Assembly: GCA_016787525.1 (NCBI GenBank)
Contig: JAEUUP010000072.1
Location: 62,001-126,000, forward strand
From: Saprospiraceae bacterium
GTDB taxonomy: Bacteria; Bacteroidota; Bacteroidia; Chitinophagales; Saprospiraceae
Length of the DNA: 64,000 nucleotides
Direction of reading: 5' to 3'
The notes beneath the pieces are model-generated. The model was given only the letters and a program-made list of their open reading frames with translations. It was not told the DNA's origin and ran no database searches. Position numbers and translations under genes: made by a program. Below, piece after piece: positions 1-9,551 of the stretch (positions are counted from its first letter, which is position 1; each line of letters opens with the position of its first letter).

Positions 1-1
1 T

Positions 2-841
2 GCCTTGCCTTTTGCTTTAGTCGGTTTTTTCTTAGCCAACTACTTGGAAGGGAAAACACCCGATGTGGTGGTTCTGCTCTGTATTTTGCTTTGTATGGTC
101 TTTGCGCGCAGTGCAGCTATGGCATTTAATCGTTATCTCGACCGTGATATTGATGCGTTGAATCCTCGAACAGTTGTGAGAGAGATTCCTGCGGGTGTGA
201 TTTCTGCCAAATCGGCTTTGGCGTTTGTTATTGTCAACTCATTGGCTTTTATAGCGACGACTTGGTTCATCAATTTTCTATGTTTTGCTTTGTCGCCAGT
301 GGCTTTATTGGTGGTTTTAGGCTATTCTTACACGAAACGGTTTACGGCTTTGTGTCATTTTGTGTTGGGTTTGGGTTTGGCATTAGCACCTATTGGCGCT
401 TATCTGGCAGTGACGGGTCGTTTCGATACGCTGCCGATTTTATACTCGTTGGTGGTTTTGTTGTGGGTGTCGGGTTTTGATATTATTTATGCTTTGCAAG
501 ATGAAGAATTTGATAAATCATTGAATCTCAATTCTGTGCCTGTTTGGTTGGGTAGGAGAGGCGCGCTGCAATTGTCGAATGTGTTGCATTTGATATGCGG
601 TTTAGTCATATTTTATGCTGTATGGAGTGTCAATAGTGTTCCCAGCAATTCTTCAGGAGAGGCAAGTGATTTTGGTATTCTTCATTGGATTGGCGTGAGC
701 GTTTTTATAGGTCTATTGATTTATCAGCATACGTTGGTGAAAGTCAATGATTTGAGTAAGGTTAACGTAGCATTTTTTACGACGAATGGTGTAGCAAGTG
801 TGATTTATGGAAGCTTGTTTATTTTAGATTTTTTCTTTTAA
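2..841 (+). CDS. UbiA-family prenyltransferase, 5' end outside the window
   Basis: Integral-membrane aromatic prenyltransferase of the UbiA/MqnP type, which attaches a polyprenyl chain to a quinone precursor. The first Asp-rich motif is complete (NRYLDRDID, about residue 42 of the visible part) and the second is seen as DIIYALQDEEFD near residue 160; both bind Mg-diphosphate. Several hydrophobic helices run throughout. The frame is open to the window edge, and the visible start (ALPFALVGFF) is the usual sequence some 20-30 residues into the family, so the true start lies upstream. In Bacteroidota a menaquinone role (MqnP or MenA-like) is likely, but the substrate cannot be read from the sequence. 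Confidence 0.85.
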   Translation, partial: ALPFALVGFFLANYLEGKTPDVVVLLCILLCMVFARSAAMAFNRYLDRDIDALNPRTVVREIPAGVISAKSALAFVIVNSLAFIATTWFINFLCFALSPVALLVVLGYSYTKRFTALCHFVLGLGLALAPIGAYLAVTGRFDTLPILYSLVVLLWVSGFDIIYALQDEEFDKSLNLNSVPVWLGRRGALQLSNVLHLICGLVIFYAVWSVNSVPSNSSGEASDFGILHWIGVSVFIGLLIYQHTLVKVNDLSKVNVAFFTTNGVASVIYGSLFILDFFF

Positions 842-1532
842 AAATAGTAGATTTTGAGTTATAAAATATTGTAAATCAATAAACTATTTTTTTAGGTTAT
901 AGGTCATTTTAAAAGTTTTGCCTACCTTTATATTAATTTTTTTGAAAAATGTTTTTTTTACGATACGTTTTGGAACACTTTTTGAAAAGTATGAGTGAAT
1001 GCAAAAACGTCCGACGGAATCAGCATGAACGTAATAAAATACAAATGGTGACTGGTTGGTATGTATCTTTCAAAGATTTCTCTCGTTTAACATTTATCTT
1101 TCGACTGTAAATTAAGTTTTTGGCTTTTTCATTTTTACAAATTTTCACAACTAGCTTTTTCAAAAACACATAAAATACAGTCATAATTCCTTCCGATTGA
1201 ACAAACACAAGTATTTTAAGGCAAACACTTCTTGTACAACGAATAACATAATGTTGTATAAGCAAAGAAAATATCTAGTTGATTATCGTTTGATGGTCAA
1301 ATAGAAATAGTTTTATGTTTTATTTAATGAGTATTTAAAAAATTACTTTAAGTATATATTGGCATGATTTTCGGCAATTTATATAAAATTCATTCACTTT
1401 AATTCAGAAAAACCTCCTAAACGGTTCTAAAGTTAAGTTTACTGAGGGGTGGCTTTCGAGAAAAATAGTTTTGATTGACAGTTCACTTATTTATTCTTTA
1501 AACAAGACTCGACTAAAAACAGCTTAGCATAG
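842..1532. other. A+T-rich intergenic region, no gene seen
   Basis: About 690 bases between the prenyltransferase and the T9SS cargo gene. It holds one copy of the dispersed 9-mer at 1441. An open frame on the - strand (1020-1265) has A+T-rich, protein-unlike composition and I do not call it. No consensus TAnnTTTG promoter was found directly before 1533. No tRNA or other structured RNA was recognised. Confidence 0.6.
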
Positions 1533-4500
1533 ATGAAAAAACTTTTACTCTTCGGCGCACTTTTGTTTTGGTTCAATGGTTTGATGGCTCAAACTAATTT
1601 TATCCACCAAGATTCGATTTTCACGCGTACTTCCAACTGTGATGCAGGCGTTAGCGTTTGTATTGACAGTTTTACGTACGACAGTATCAATAGCCTTCGT
1701 TTTTATTTGAATGGTCGTCAATTCAGTACGACTTTTACACCTTGTTTTATCGATACAATTCACAACTATGGCTATACTGATATTTATAGAGGTTTGGAAC
1801 GCGGTCCTTGGCATTTGGATTCATGGACAGTGAGTGGTCAGACTTTTACGGGAACATTTGCGAGCCTTGAAATTTTAGTGGACTCGATGCGTCTGTGGGA
1901 CCCATCGGGCGATTGGCGTTTAGAGCCGATTTCGAGAACAATTTATGGTTTTGCAAAAAACGGCAGACAATACAGTTGCCAGAACATAACAGGCTTGGGT
2001 CGCGGCGGTCGCAGTGAGATATGTTATAATATAGGTGTCGAATTCAGAGGTTTACGTTTTTCTGTCCCTTCAGGGGTGAGCCAGTTTGTAGTTGAAAAAA
2101 CGAGTACAGGTTTACGCGATACAGTGCAGTTGATTTCAGCTTGTATAAAGCCAGATACAGTTAGGAGAACGATTGCGATTGGTTCGACTCAAAACTATTG
2201 TTTTGATACATCTCAATTATTGGGAACGACAACGGCTTTGGTAAATTATTGTAGTCGTTCGACCACTAAGGTGATTTTTGATATATTGAGCAGTAGTTGT
2301 ATTCGTTATGCAGGCAACGATATAGGCTCTGATACGGCTTGTTTACAAATGTGTGACCAATATGGTAACTGCGATACAACGATTTTGATCGTTACAGCTG
2401 AAAATCCAACCAGTCGCACAACAATTATTGAAGATACAATCACCGTTGGGCTTACGCGGACTCATGCGGGTATCGTTGTGCCTATAGGAAGGATTACGAC
2501 CATCGAAAACTTTTGCCCGTCGAGTTCTGGTTCAAATGTGAGTTTTACGCTCAATGCAGCTGAACGTACCATCACTTTCACGGGTGTTACTGAGGGGGTA
2601 GATACAGCGTGTATTCAAGTATGCAGTTCGCTCAATATCTGTGATACAACGATTTATCGTATAACAGCTATACCTGTTGTAAATCCTGTTCGTCCAACGG
2701 CTCATACATTTAGAGATACCATTACGATTGGTTTAGCAGCACGCCCTAAATGCACGTTTGATGCGCCTTTAGGAACAGCTACAATTTTCCAAAATATCTG
2801 TGCAGGTGCAAGTGGTAATAATATTGCATTCACCCTCGATACAACTACTAAATGCGTTCGTTATGCGGGTACAACAGTTGGAACAGATACTGCTTGCATT
2901 CGTATTTGCAACGCTTTGGGTGAATGTGACACGACATATATGTACGTAGAAACATTACAAGCTCCTGTGATACGACGAATCCACGAATTCAGAGATACCA
3001 TTACGATTGGACTTGACCGCGACAAATGTACTTTCGATGCACCCGCCAATGCGACGCGCATTCGCAATATCTGCGAGGCACAGTCGGGTTCAAATATAGA
3101 TTTCAGTGTTGATACAATACGTCGGTGTATCAATTATATGGGTGTTACAGCAGGTGTGGACACGGCTTGTATTGAAATTTGTGATGCTTTGGGCTTGTGC
3201 GATACGACTTATATGTATATAACGGCTCAAACATCTCAAATACTGAGGGGGCGTTTTTTGACCGATTCTATCATTGTTAGGGTAGGTGAGACGAAAACTT
3301 ATTGTGCCGATTCATCACAAGTCAGTAGCAACTTTTTCCGCCAATTTATAAACTCTAATCCAAATTATGCCGCTGTTACACCCACTTCAAATGCTTGTTT
3401 GTCTATCAGAGGAGCTGTTATTGGTCGTGACACGATAACTTGGGTTCTCATTGGTGGCAATAATATTCAAGATACAACAAGGTTATTTATAATTGTACAA
3501 CCTGCATTGGCTCAACCCACACCAAGTGTGGATACTATTTCACTAAAAATATTTGAAACAAAAACATACTGCCCAGATTCGTCGGAACTGAGAGGTTCGC
3601 CAATTCGCTATATTGGTTTCTGTGCGACAACGCCTTTTGACAATTCCTCAGTTTCGCTCGATACAACAAATAAATGTGTCAATGTTCGCGGTTTATCAAA
3701 TGGACAGGACACATTCTGTATCGTCATCTGCAATAATGCTGGTTTTTGTGACACAACAACGCTCTATGTAAATGTGTCACGAGATACGGTACTTCCGACG
3801 CTCAAATTAGATTCAGTATCGGTATTTGTTGGCGATAGTTTGACTTATTGTGGTATTGATACTTCCGAAATCCGTGGTACTGTGGATACTATTTACAACT
3901 ACTGCGCACAATCAAGTGGTGTCAATTCTACTGTTTCTATCACGGCTGCTAAATGTTTGATTATTAAAGGTTTGCGCACAGGAACTGATACAGCTTGTAT
4001 TATAGTTTGTAACAGAACATCGGGTTTATGCGATACAACGAGAGTTAAAATTACTGTAAAACCAAGAGTTGCAGTGCCGAGTGTTGACTCATTAGTCGTC
4101 TCGGTTGGGCAGACTAAAAACTACTGTCCAGACTCAACCGAACTGAGGGGGTCGCTTGTCACAAGTATTTCTTTCTGCTCTACACCCACAGCTGACAATG
4201 CAACAATCACACTGGATAGTGTCACAAAATGCGTGAAAGTAGTTGGAAATACTGAGGGGAGAGATACAGCTTGCGTCATCTTGTGTAATGCTGCGGGTAC
4301 ATGTGATACAACGACTTTATATGTTCGTGTGACACCTCGTGATACAAGTAAACCTACGGTAGATACAGCGAGAATCACACTTAATCTTAACCAAGATTCA
4401 TTGTTCTGTGGCATTGATACATCGCAAATTCGTGGCGCAGTGGATACTATTTATGATGCTTGCCCCGGTAGAAACGGTACAAAAGCATTGATGGTACTCA

Positions 4501-5186
4501 ATACGGATACGAAATGTGTCCGAATCACAGGTCGTGCCATTGGTCAAGACACGATGTGTGTTGTGGTGTTCAATCGTACTTCAGGGCTTTATGATACGAC
4601 AACCATCATTGTTACAGTACGCGATGCACGTGGAGTGATTGTGAAAGCGGTTGATGATTTCGATACGATGCGGCGCGGGCAAGTCAAAGATTTCTTTGTT
4701 TATATCAACGATACGCTGTCACGTTCTGCTACCAGTTTGACGATTATCCAAGCACCGAAAAATGGTCGTGCAGATACAGTTAGCTTCAACCGTGGTTTGA
4801 TTCAGTACTTCTCTGGTCGTTCTCCTGCGGCTTGTGGTTTAGATAGTTTTAGGTATCGGGTTTGTATTGATACAGTATGCAGCGAAGCGACAGTGGTTGT
4901 TATGGTGGTTTGTTCCGATAGTTTGGTAGTTTATAATGGCATTTCGCCCAATGGTGATAGTAAAAACCAAACTTGGCTGATAGAAGGGTTACAAAATTAT
5001 CCTAATCATACGGTTTGCGTCTTCAATCGGTGGGGCAATGAGGTTTTGAAAACACAAAATTACCAAAACGATTGGTCAGGAACATGGAATGGTAAGGATT
5101 TACCAGATGGTACATATTTCTACTGGATTAGAAACGACGATAACGGCGAAATACTGAAGACAGGTTATTTACAGATTATGAGATAA
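1533..5186 (+). CDS. T9SS type B cargo: repeat protein with gliding-motility-associated C-terminal domain
   Basis: A 1217-residue exported protein. Residues 1-19 are a Sec signal peptide ending in MAQ. From about 210 to 1035 there are roughly nine divergent repeats of 80-100 residues, each with paired cysteines in a recurring pattern DTxCIxxCNxxGxCDTT, suggesting disulfide-stapled beta-sandwich modules. The last 85 residues match the type B sorting domain: NGISPNGD, then FNRWGNEV, NDWSGTWNGKDLPDGTYFY and a final GYLQIMR. Such domains direct passage through the type IX system and retention at the surface or release. The next gene encodes a PorP/SprF protein, the usual partner of type B cargo. 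An adhesin or surface-matrix role is inferred. Five dispersed 9-mers, counting one degenerate copy, fall in the repeats. Confidence 0.9.
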   Translation: MKKLLLFGALLFWFNGLMAQTNFIHQDSIFTRTSNCDAGVSVCIDSFTYDSINSLRFYLNGRQFSTTFTPCFIDTIHNYGYTDIYRGLERGPWHLDSWTVSGQTFTGTFASLEILVDSMRLWDPSGDWRLEPISRTIYGFAKNGRQYSCQNITGLGRGGRSEICYNIGVEFRGLRFSVPSGVSQFVVEKTSTGLRDTVQLISACIKPDTVRRTIAIGSTQNYCFDTSQLLGTTTALVNYCSRSTTKVIFDILSSSCIRYAGNDIGSDTACLQMCDQYGNCDTTILIVTAENPTSRTTIIEDTITVGLTRTHAGIVVPIGRITTIENFCPSSSGSNVSFTLNAAERTITFTGVTEGVDTACIQVCSSLNICDTTIYRITAIPVVNPVRPTAHTFRDTITIGLAARPKCTFDAPLGTATIFQNICAGASGNNIAFTLDTTTKCVRYAGTTVGTDTACIRICNALGECDTTYMYVETLQAPVIRRIHEFRDTITIGLDRDKCTFDAPANATRIRNICEAQSGSNIDFSVDTIRRCINYMGVTAGVDTACIEICDALGLCDTTYMYITAQTSQILRGRFLTDSIIVRVGETKTYCADSSQVSSNFFRQFINSNPNYAAVTPTSNACLSIRGAVIGRDTITWVLIGGNNIQDTTRLFIIVQPALAQPTPSVDTISLKIFETKTYCPDSSELRGSPIRYIGFCATTPFDNSSVSLDTTNKCVNVRGLSNGQDTFCIVICNNAGFCDTTTLYVNVSRDTVLPTLKLDSVSVFVGDSLTYCGIDTSEIRGTVDTIYNYCAQSSGVNSTVSITAAKCLIIKGLRTGTDTACIIVCNRTSGLCDTTRVKITVKPRVAVPSVDSLVVSVGQTKNYCPDSTELRGSLVTSISFCSTPTADNATITLDSVTKCVKVVGNTEGRDTACVILCNAAGTCDTTTLYVRVTPRDTSKPTVDTARITLNLNQDSLFCGIDTSQIRGAVDTIYDACPGRNGTKALMVLNTDTKCVRITGRAIGQDTMCVVVFNRTSGLYDTTTIIVTVRDARGVIVKAVDDFDTMRRGQVKDFFVYINDTLSRSATSLTIIQAPKNGRADTVSFNRGLIQYFSGRSPAACGLDSFRYRVCIDTVCSEATVVVMVVCSDSLVVYNGISPNGDSKNQTWLIEGLQNYPNHTVCVFNRWGNEVLKTQNYQNDWSGTWNGKDLPDGTYFYWIRNDDNGEILKTGYLQIMR

Positions 5187-5207
5187 GCAGGTCACTATGT
5201 CATTGGT

Positions 5208-5244
5208 CATTAAGTCGTGGATTAATATTTTTCATGACTTAATG
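5208..5244. repeat. Small inverted repeat between cargo gene and porP-like gene
   Basis: Arms CATTAAGTC and GACTTAATG enclose about 19 bases. There is no T-run directly after it, so it is a weak terminator at best; the two genes may be partly cotranscribed. Confidence 0.4.
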
Positions 5245-5327
5245 GCTGGTGGCTGACCAACCAACAAATACACAACTAGAAACGGCTTTTTACCCGTGAA
5301 TTTATCACTTTAAACTTTTTTAAAAAA

Positions 5328-6326
5328 ATGAGAAAGACTATCACACTTGTTACTCTGCTAATGTTGGGGGCATTGGCGGCTAAGGCACAGCAAGACCCAA
5401 TGTTTACAAAGTACATGTTTAATTCGTTGATTTTTAATCCTGCTTATGCAGGAAGTCGAGACCATGCAACCATCAATTTATTGCACCGCACACAGTGGTG
5501 GGGTATTGATGGCGCACCAACAACTCAATCGTTGACTATGCACACACCCTTGAAAAATGAACGTGTTGGTGTCGGTTTCAGTTTGGTAAATGACAAAATC
5601 GGACCTACAAACAGCATTAACGCCAATGCTTCTTATGCCTATCGTATTCCAATCGGCAAAAAAGGTAAACTGGCTGTCGGTATCCAAGGTGGCGTGACGA
5701 ATTGGCGTGCTGACTGGACAAAATTAAATCTCGAACAAGGTTCTGACCCTCCGTTTTCTGACAATGTCAACTGGTGGAAACCCAATATTGGAGCGGGTCT
5801 TCACTACTATACCAAAAACTTTTATACAGGTTTAGGCGTACCACGCATTATCGAGTACGATTTGATTCCAGGTCGCACAGATCAGTTGCCGATTTACGCA
5901 AAACAAGTGCGCCACTATTTCTACACTTTGGGTGGTGCAATTCCATTGAAAGGGAATGCCTTGATTTTCAAACCATCGTTGTTGGTTAAAGCTTCTGCAC
6001 CAGACAGCCGCTTGCGTCGCGATACCTCATTCCAACGTATCGGTGCGCCAACGGAGTTCAATGTTGATTTGTCTTTGTTCTTCCAAGAGACTTTGTGGAT
6101 TGGGGCTTCATTCCGCTCTTCAATTGAGGTGTTCCAAGGCAATAGTTCTTATGACTCAGCTGATTTGTGGGCAGCTTATTATTTGGCGAATGGTTTGCGC
6201 ATTGGTGCATCATACGACTATACATTGACGAAATTGCAGCAAAAAGCACAAGGCTCATTCGAGGTCATGCTGGGCTATGAGTTTGATTACAAAACCAAAC
6301 GAGTTGTTACGCCACGTTATTTCTAA
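5328..6326 (+). CDS. PorP/SprF family type IX secretion membrane protein
   Basis: A 332-residue outer-membrane beta-barrel protein. Signal peptide of about 20 residues (ends AKA, mature QQDPMFTKYMFN). The start of the mature protein with NPAYAGSRD is the family signature. The rest is rich in alternating aromatic and Gly residues, as in barrel strands. SprF of Flavobacterium and PorP of Porphyromonas belong here; paralogues encoded beside type B cargo genes help secrete or anchor that particular cargo. Its position directly after the type B gene supports a dedicated partner role. This is the longest gene of the T9SS group with no copy of the dispersed 9-mer. Confidence 0.92.
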   Translation: MRKTITLVTLLMLGALAAKAQQDPMFTKYMFNSLIFNPAYAGSRDHATINLLHRTQWWGIDGAPTTQSLTMHTPLKNERVGVGFSLVNDKIGPTNSINANASYAYRIPIGKKGKLAVGIQGGVTNWRADWTKLNLEQGSDPPFSDNVNWWKPNIGAGLHYYTKNFYTGLGVPRIIEYDLIPGRTDQLPIYAKQVRHYFYTLGGAIPLKGNALIFKPSLLVKASAPDSRLRRDTSFQRIGAPTEFNVDLSLFFQETLWIGASFRSSIEVFQGNSSYDSADLWAAYYLANGLRIGASYDYTLTKLQQKAQGSFEVMLGYEFDYKTKRVVTPRYF

Positions 6327-6772
6327 TCAAGGTATTATTGTTTTAGAAAATGACTCGCTCTATACTGAGGGGGTGTAAAAAAATATTTTTTAAATCAATA
6401 AAAAAACAAAATTGGTACGATTTTTACTTACATAGATTGAAAAATAAAATTTGTAAGTAAATGACTCACAGTTTTTAATAAAAGGTCTTTCTCATTTTTG
6501 ATTCCAATAGCAAGCGTTCCATTTTAACGTCGGCAAACCAGCATATTTTGCTGACGTTAAAATGGAAAACGCTCAATCAATTTTGACAAGCCTTTGATAC
6601 GATGCGAATTTTTACATTAAAAGCATATAGTTTTTAACTTATTCACTGAAAAAATATCAGAAAAACCGATTGCAACCGAAGCATTAGTTGTTTTAACTTT
6701 AACGATTAAAGGAAGAGAAAACTTAAGTAATAAACACCTTCTTCCCGATTTCCGATTAATTCAAAATTTGAA
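6327..6772. other. Intergenic region with one 9-mer and a long hairpin
   Basis: About 450 bases between the PorP/SprF gene and the PorE-like gene. It contains a copy of the dispersed 9-mer at 6364-6372, extended to TATACTGAGGGGGTG, and the hairpin described at 6513-6573. The rest is A+T-rich with no open frame or recognisable promoter. Confidence 0.7.
6513..6573. repeat. Long inverted repeat (hairpin)
   Basis: The left arm begins AGCGTT-CCATTTTAACGTC and the right arm reads GACGTTAAAATGG-AAAACGCT. The two pair over about 24 bases with a small bulge and a loop of about a dozen bases containing GCAAACCAGC. No T-run follows, so it is not a standard terminator. It could be a mobile-repeat relic or an RNA-processing structure. 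Confidence 0.6.
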
Positions 6773-9433
6773 ATGATGAAATTCAGAAGCTTTTACTCGC
6801 TAGCCATTATGCTGCTTTTTGCAGCCTCTCTCTCAGCTCAAACTGCCAAACTCGAACGTGCGCAGCGCTACATGAAAGAGTTGAATTATGTAGGAGCCAT
6901 CGAGCTACTCAACCAAATCTTAGCTAAAGGTGACAACGCAGGTGCAAAAATTGCCCTTGCAGAATGCTACCGTAAAATCAGTGACCCACAGAACGCGGAG
7001 TTCCTTTACGGTCAAGTTGTTCGTTTGCCTGAAGCTCAACCGATTCACTTCTTGTATTACGGCGAAATGTTGCAACGCAACGGTAAGTGCGACCTCGCAA
7101 AAGAATGGTACGCCAAATTCGCTGAAGCCATCCCTGAAGATGTGCGTGGTCAATATCAGACCAAAGCCTGCGACTACGAAGCAGAGCTAAAAACAAAAGG
7201 AGATGGCATCTACACCGTCAATCGCACCAAATTCAACTCAAATCTCGACGATTTCGGTGCAGCTTTCTACAAAGACGGTATCATTTTCGCCTCTGAGCGC
7301 GACAAAGGCTCTGCTGTCAAGCGCAATCACAGTTGGACAGGTGAACCATTTCTCGACCTCTACTATGTGCCGATTAAAAACTGTGGTGCTGATGTGCAAA
7401 CAGGTCGCCCTGAAAAATTCACGAGTGACATCAACTCAAAATATCATGATGCCATCGTGACATTCACAAAAGATCAATCGTCTATCTTTTTCACCCGCAA
7501 CAACTACTCAAAAGGCAAAACGGGTGCAGACGATGAAGGCATTATTCGCCTCAAAATTTATACAGCTAAGAAAAAAGGCAATGGTTTTGGCTCAGAAGAA
7601 AGCCTGCCATTCAACTCTGATGAATACTCCAATGCACACCCCTCAGTAAATGCTGATGGAACGAAGCTCTATTTCGCAAGTGATATGCCTGGTGGCTTCG
7701 GTGGCATGGACTTATATGTATCTGAACTCGAAAATGGTCGTTGGGGACCACCAATGAACCTCGGACCGGGTGTAAATACTGAGGGGAATGAATTGTTCCC
7801 ATTCATTCACTCAAGCGGGCGTTTGTATTTTGCATCGGACGGTCACTTAGGCTTGGGAGGTATTGACAACTTTTACGTTGACCCTCGTGGCGAAGGTCAG
7901 TGGGCAGCCCCCGAAAATCCTGGCGCACCTATCAACTCAGCAGACGATGATTTCGGCATGATGCTCAACGACGACGGCACTTGCGGATTCTTTTCATCTG
8001 ACCGTCAAGGCGGTTCTGGTCGCGATGATATTTATAGTTTTACAAAAACAGCAACGCCTGTTAAGATATATGTTTACGACGAAGCAACAAAAGAACCGAT
8101 AGCCAACGCATTGATTACCAGTGACTCATGTGTGAAGAAAACATTGAAAACAGGAAAAGATGGCAAAGCTATTGTTGAAATGAAGTTCAACTCTTGCTGC
8201 TCTTTCACAGCTGAATTGGTGGGTTATGAGAAAAACTCAAAACAAGGTTGTGTCAAAGACGCTACAAGCTCAGAGAATGTTGTCATCGAAATTCCTTTGC
8301 GCAAAGACCAAAAATTTGCAGTGGATGGTTTTGTTTTCAATCAAAATACAGGTTTGCCATTGGCTGATGCTAAAGTGACTTTGATTGGTTGCGACTCAAC
8401 AAAAACCAATCAAACCTTTACTACGGACGCTTCTGGTAAGTTCAGTTTCAAATTAGACCCAGGCTGTTGCTACAAATTGCGTGGTGAAAAAGACAAGTTT
8501 TTTGCCGTAACAACTCCCGACACGATTTGTACAAAAGGGTTGGTAGCATCAAAAACATACTTAGTGAATTTAAATTTGCAACCAACTACTGCCGAACCGC
8601 CAACAACGGATAAAACAACAGACCCCTCAGTAGTTGATACTAAAACGAATCCTAATACACCAACAAAACCTATTGACCCTAATGCCGTTTATTTCGATTC
8701 TGATAAAGGTCTATATGTGAAAAATGGTAAACCGTTTACAGGAACAGATAATGGTACTATATACAAAAAAGGAAAAATCGTCGGTGGCAAAACACCATCT
8801 GATGTGGCTGGTACTGGTAAAGCTAAAACAGACCCAAATACGGTTCATTACGATCAAGACAAGCAACTTTATGTGAAAAATGGCAAACCATACACAGGTG
8901 AATACAATGGCATCTCATATGTGAATGGTAAACCTAAAAATGGTGGTTTTGTTCCAGCAGGTGAGACAGGTAAATATGCTGATTCGCCAGAATCACAAGC
9001 ATACCTTTTACATATTTATTATGACTTCGACCAGTCAAACTTGCGTGACGAGTCAATGCCAGAGCTAGAAAAATTGTTGAAATTGATGAAAGACAACCCA
9101 TCACAAATCGTTGAAATTTCATCACATACAGATGCACGTGGTTCTAATTCATACAACAATCGTTTGTCACAACGTCGTGCAGAGTCAGTTGTTCGTTGGT
9201 TGATTGATAAAGGTATTGAACGCGACCGTCTTGTGCCTCGTGGTTACGGCGAAACAATGACCTCGAACAAATGTGTGAATCAAATCAAGTGTTCGGAAGA
9301 AGAACATCAGTTGAATCGCCGCACAGAGTTCCGTGTTTTGGGTTGCAAAGACTGTGTTGATAAAGAAAAAGCGAAATTATCACAACCTAAAACAAATCCG
9401 AAAGTGGATAGATGCCACGGTTGTCCGTTCTAA
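6773..9433 (+). CDS. PorE-like OmpA-family protein (TPR, PD40 propeller, CarboxypepD-like, OmpA_C)
   Basis: An 886-residue exported protein with signal peptide ending SLSAQ. Domains in order: TPR-like helices about 25-130; WD40/PD40-type propeller repeats about 165-425 (blades with NADGTKLYFASD, HSSGRLYFASD and GTCGFFSSDRQGGSGRDDIY); two carboxypeptidase-regulatory-like beta-sandwiches about 430-600, each with a CC pair; two MORN/YwqK-like repeats about 640-735 (LYVKNGKPFTG and LYVKNGKPYTG); and OmpA C-terminal peptidoglycan-binding domain about 745-860 with HTDARGS and the NRLSQRRA helix. This order matches PorE, the T9SS periplasmic component that ties the machinery to peptidoglycan. A second ATG lies one codon downstream. 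Which of several such paralogues is the core PorE cannot be told here. Confidence 0.85.
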   Translation: MMKFRSFYSLAIMLLFAASLSAQTAKLERAQRYMKELNYVGAIELLNQILAKGDNAGAKIALAECYRKISDPQNAEFLYGQVVRLPEAQPIHFLYYGEMLQRNGKCDLAKEWYAKFAEAIPEDVRGQYQTKACDYEAELKTKGDGIYTVNRTKFNSNLDDFGAAFYKDGIIFASERDKGSAVKRNHSWTGEPFLDLYYVPIKNCGADVQTGRPEKFTSDINSKYHDAIVTFTKDQSSIFFTRNNYSKGKTGADDEGIIRLKIYTAKKKGNGFGSEESLPFNSDEYSNAHPSVNADGTKLYFASDMPGGFGGMDLYVSELENGRWGPPMNLGPGVNTEGNELFPFIHSSGRLYFASDGHLGLGGIDNFYVDPRGEGQWAAPENPGAPINSADDDFGMMLNDDGTCGFFSSDRQGGSGRDDIYSFTKTATPVKIYVYDEATKEPIANALITSDSCVKKTLKTGKDGKAIVEMKFNSCCSFTAELVGYEKNSKQGCVKDATSSENVVIEIPLRKDQKFAVDGFVFNQNTGLPLADAKVTLIGCDSTKTNQTFTTDASGKFSFKLDPGCCYKLRGEKDKFFAVTTPDTICTKGLVASKTYLVNLNLQPTTAEPPTTDKTTDPSVVDTKTNPNTPTKPIDPNAVYFDSDKGLYVKNGKPFTGTDNGTIYKKGKIVGGKTPSDVAGTGKAKTDPNTVHYDQDKQLYVKNGKPYTGEYNGISYVNGKPKNGGFVPAGETGKYADSPESQAYLLHIYYDFDQSNLRDESMPELEKLLKLMKDNPSQIVEISSHTDARGSNSYNNRLSQRRAESVVRWLIDKGIERDRLVPRGYGETMTSNKCVNQIKCSEEEHQLNRRTEFRVLGCKDCVDKEKAKLSQPKTNPKVDRCHGCPF

Positions 9434-9520
9434 ATTCGTTATTGGTTATTCGTATGACGGATAACTAACTCACGAATCACAATAATTAAGGCTAGAGTAA
9501 AAGTGAATATATTTATAGAG

Positions 9521-9551
9521 GGGTGGCTGTTTTATACAGTCACCCTTTTTT
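9521..9551 (+). terminator. Rho-independent terminator after the PorE-like gene
   Basis: Stem GGGTGGCTGT / ACAGTCACCC (one G-T pair) with a five-base loop, followed by seven T. It ends at the stop codon of the convergent exonuclease gene. Confidence 0.8.

Noticed and set aside
1020-1265. Open frame on the - strand in an A+T-rich spacer
   Set aside because: Composition is lysine- and isoleucine-rich without domain, no ribosome site or promoter; it fits chance in A+T-rich sequence.
9516-9526. ATAGAGGGGTGG as a further copy of the 9-mer
   Set aside because: It lacks the ACTG part and is half of a terminator stem; similar only in the G run.
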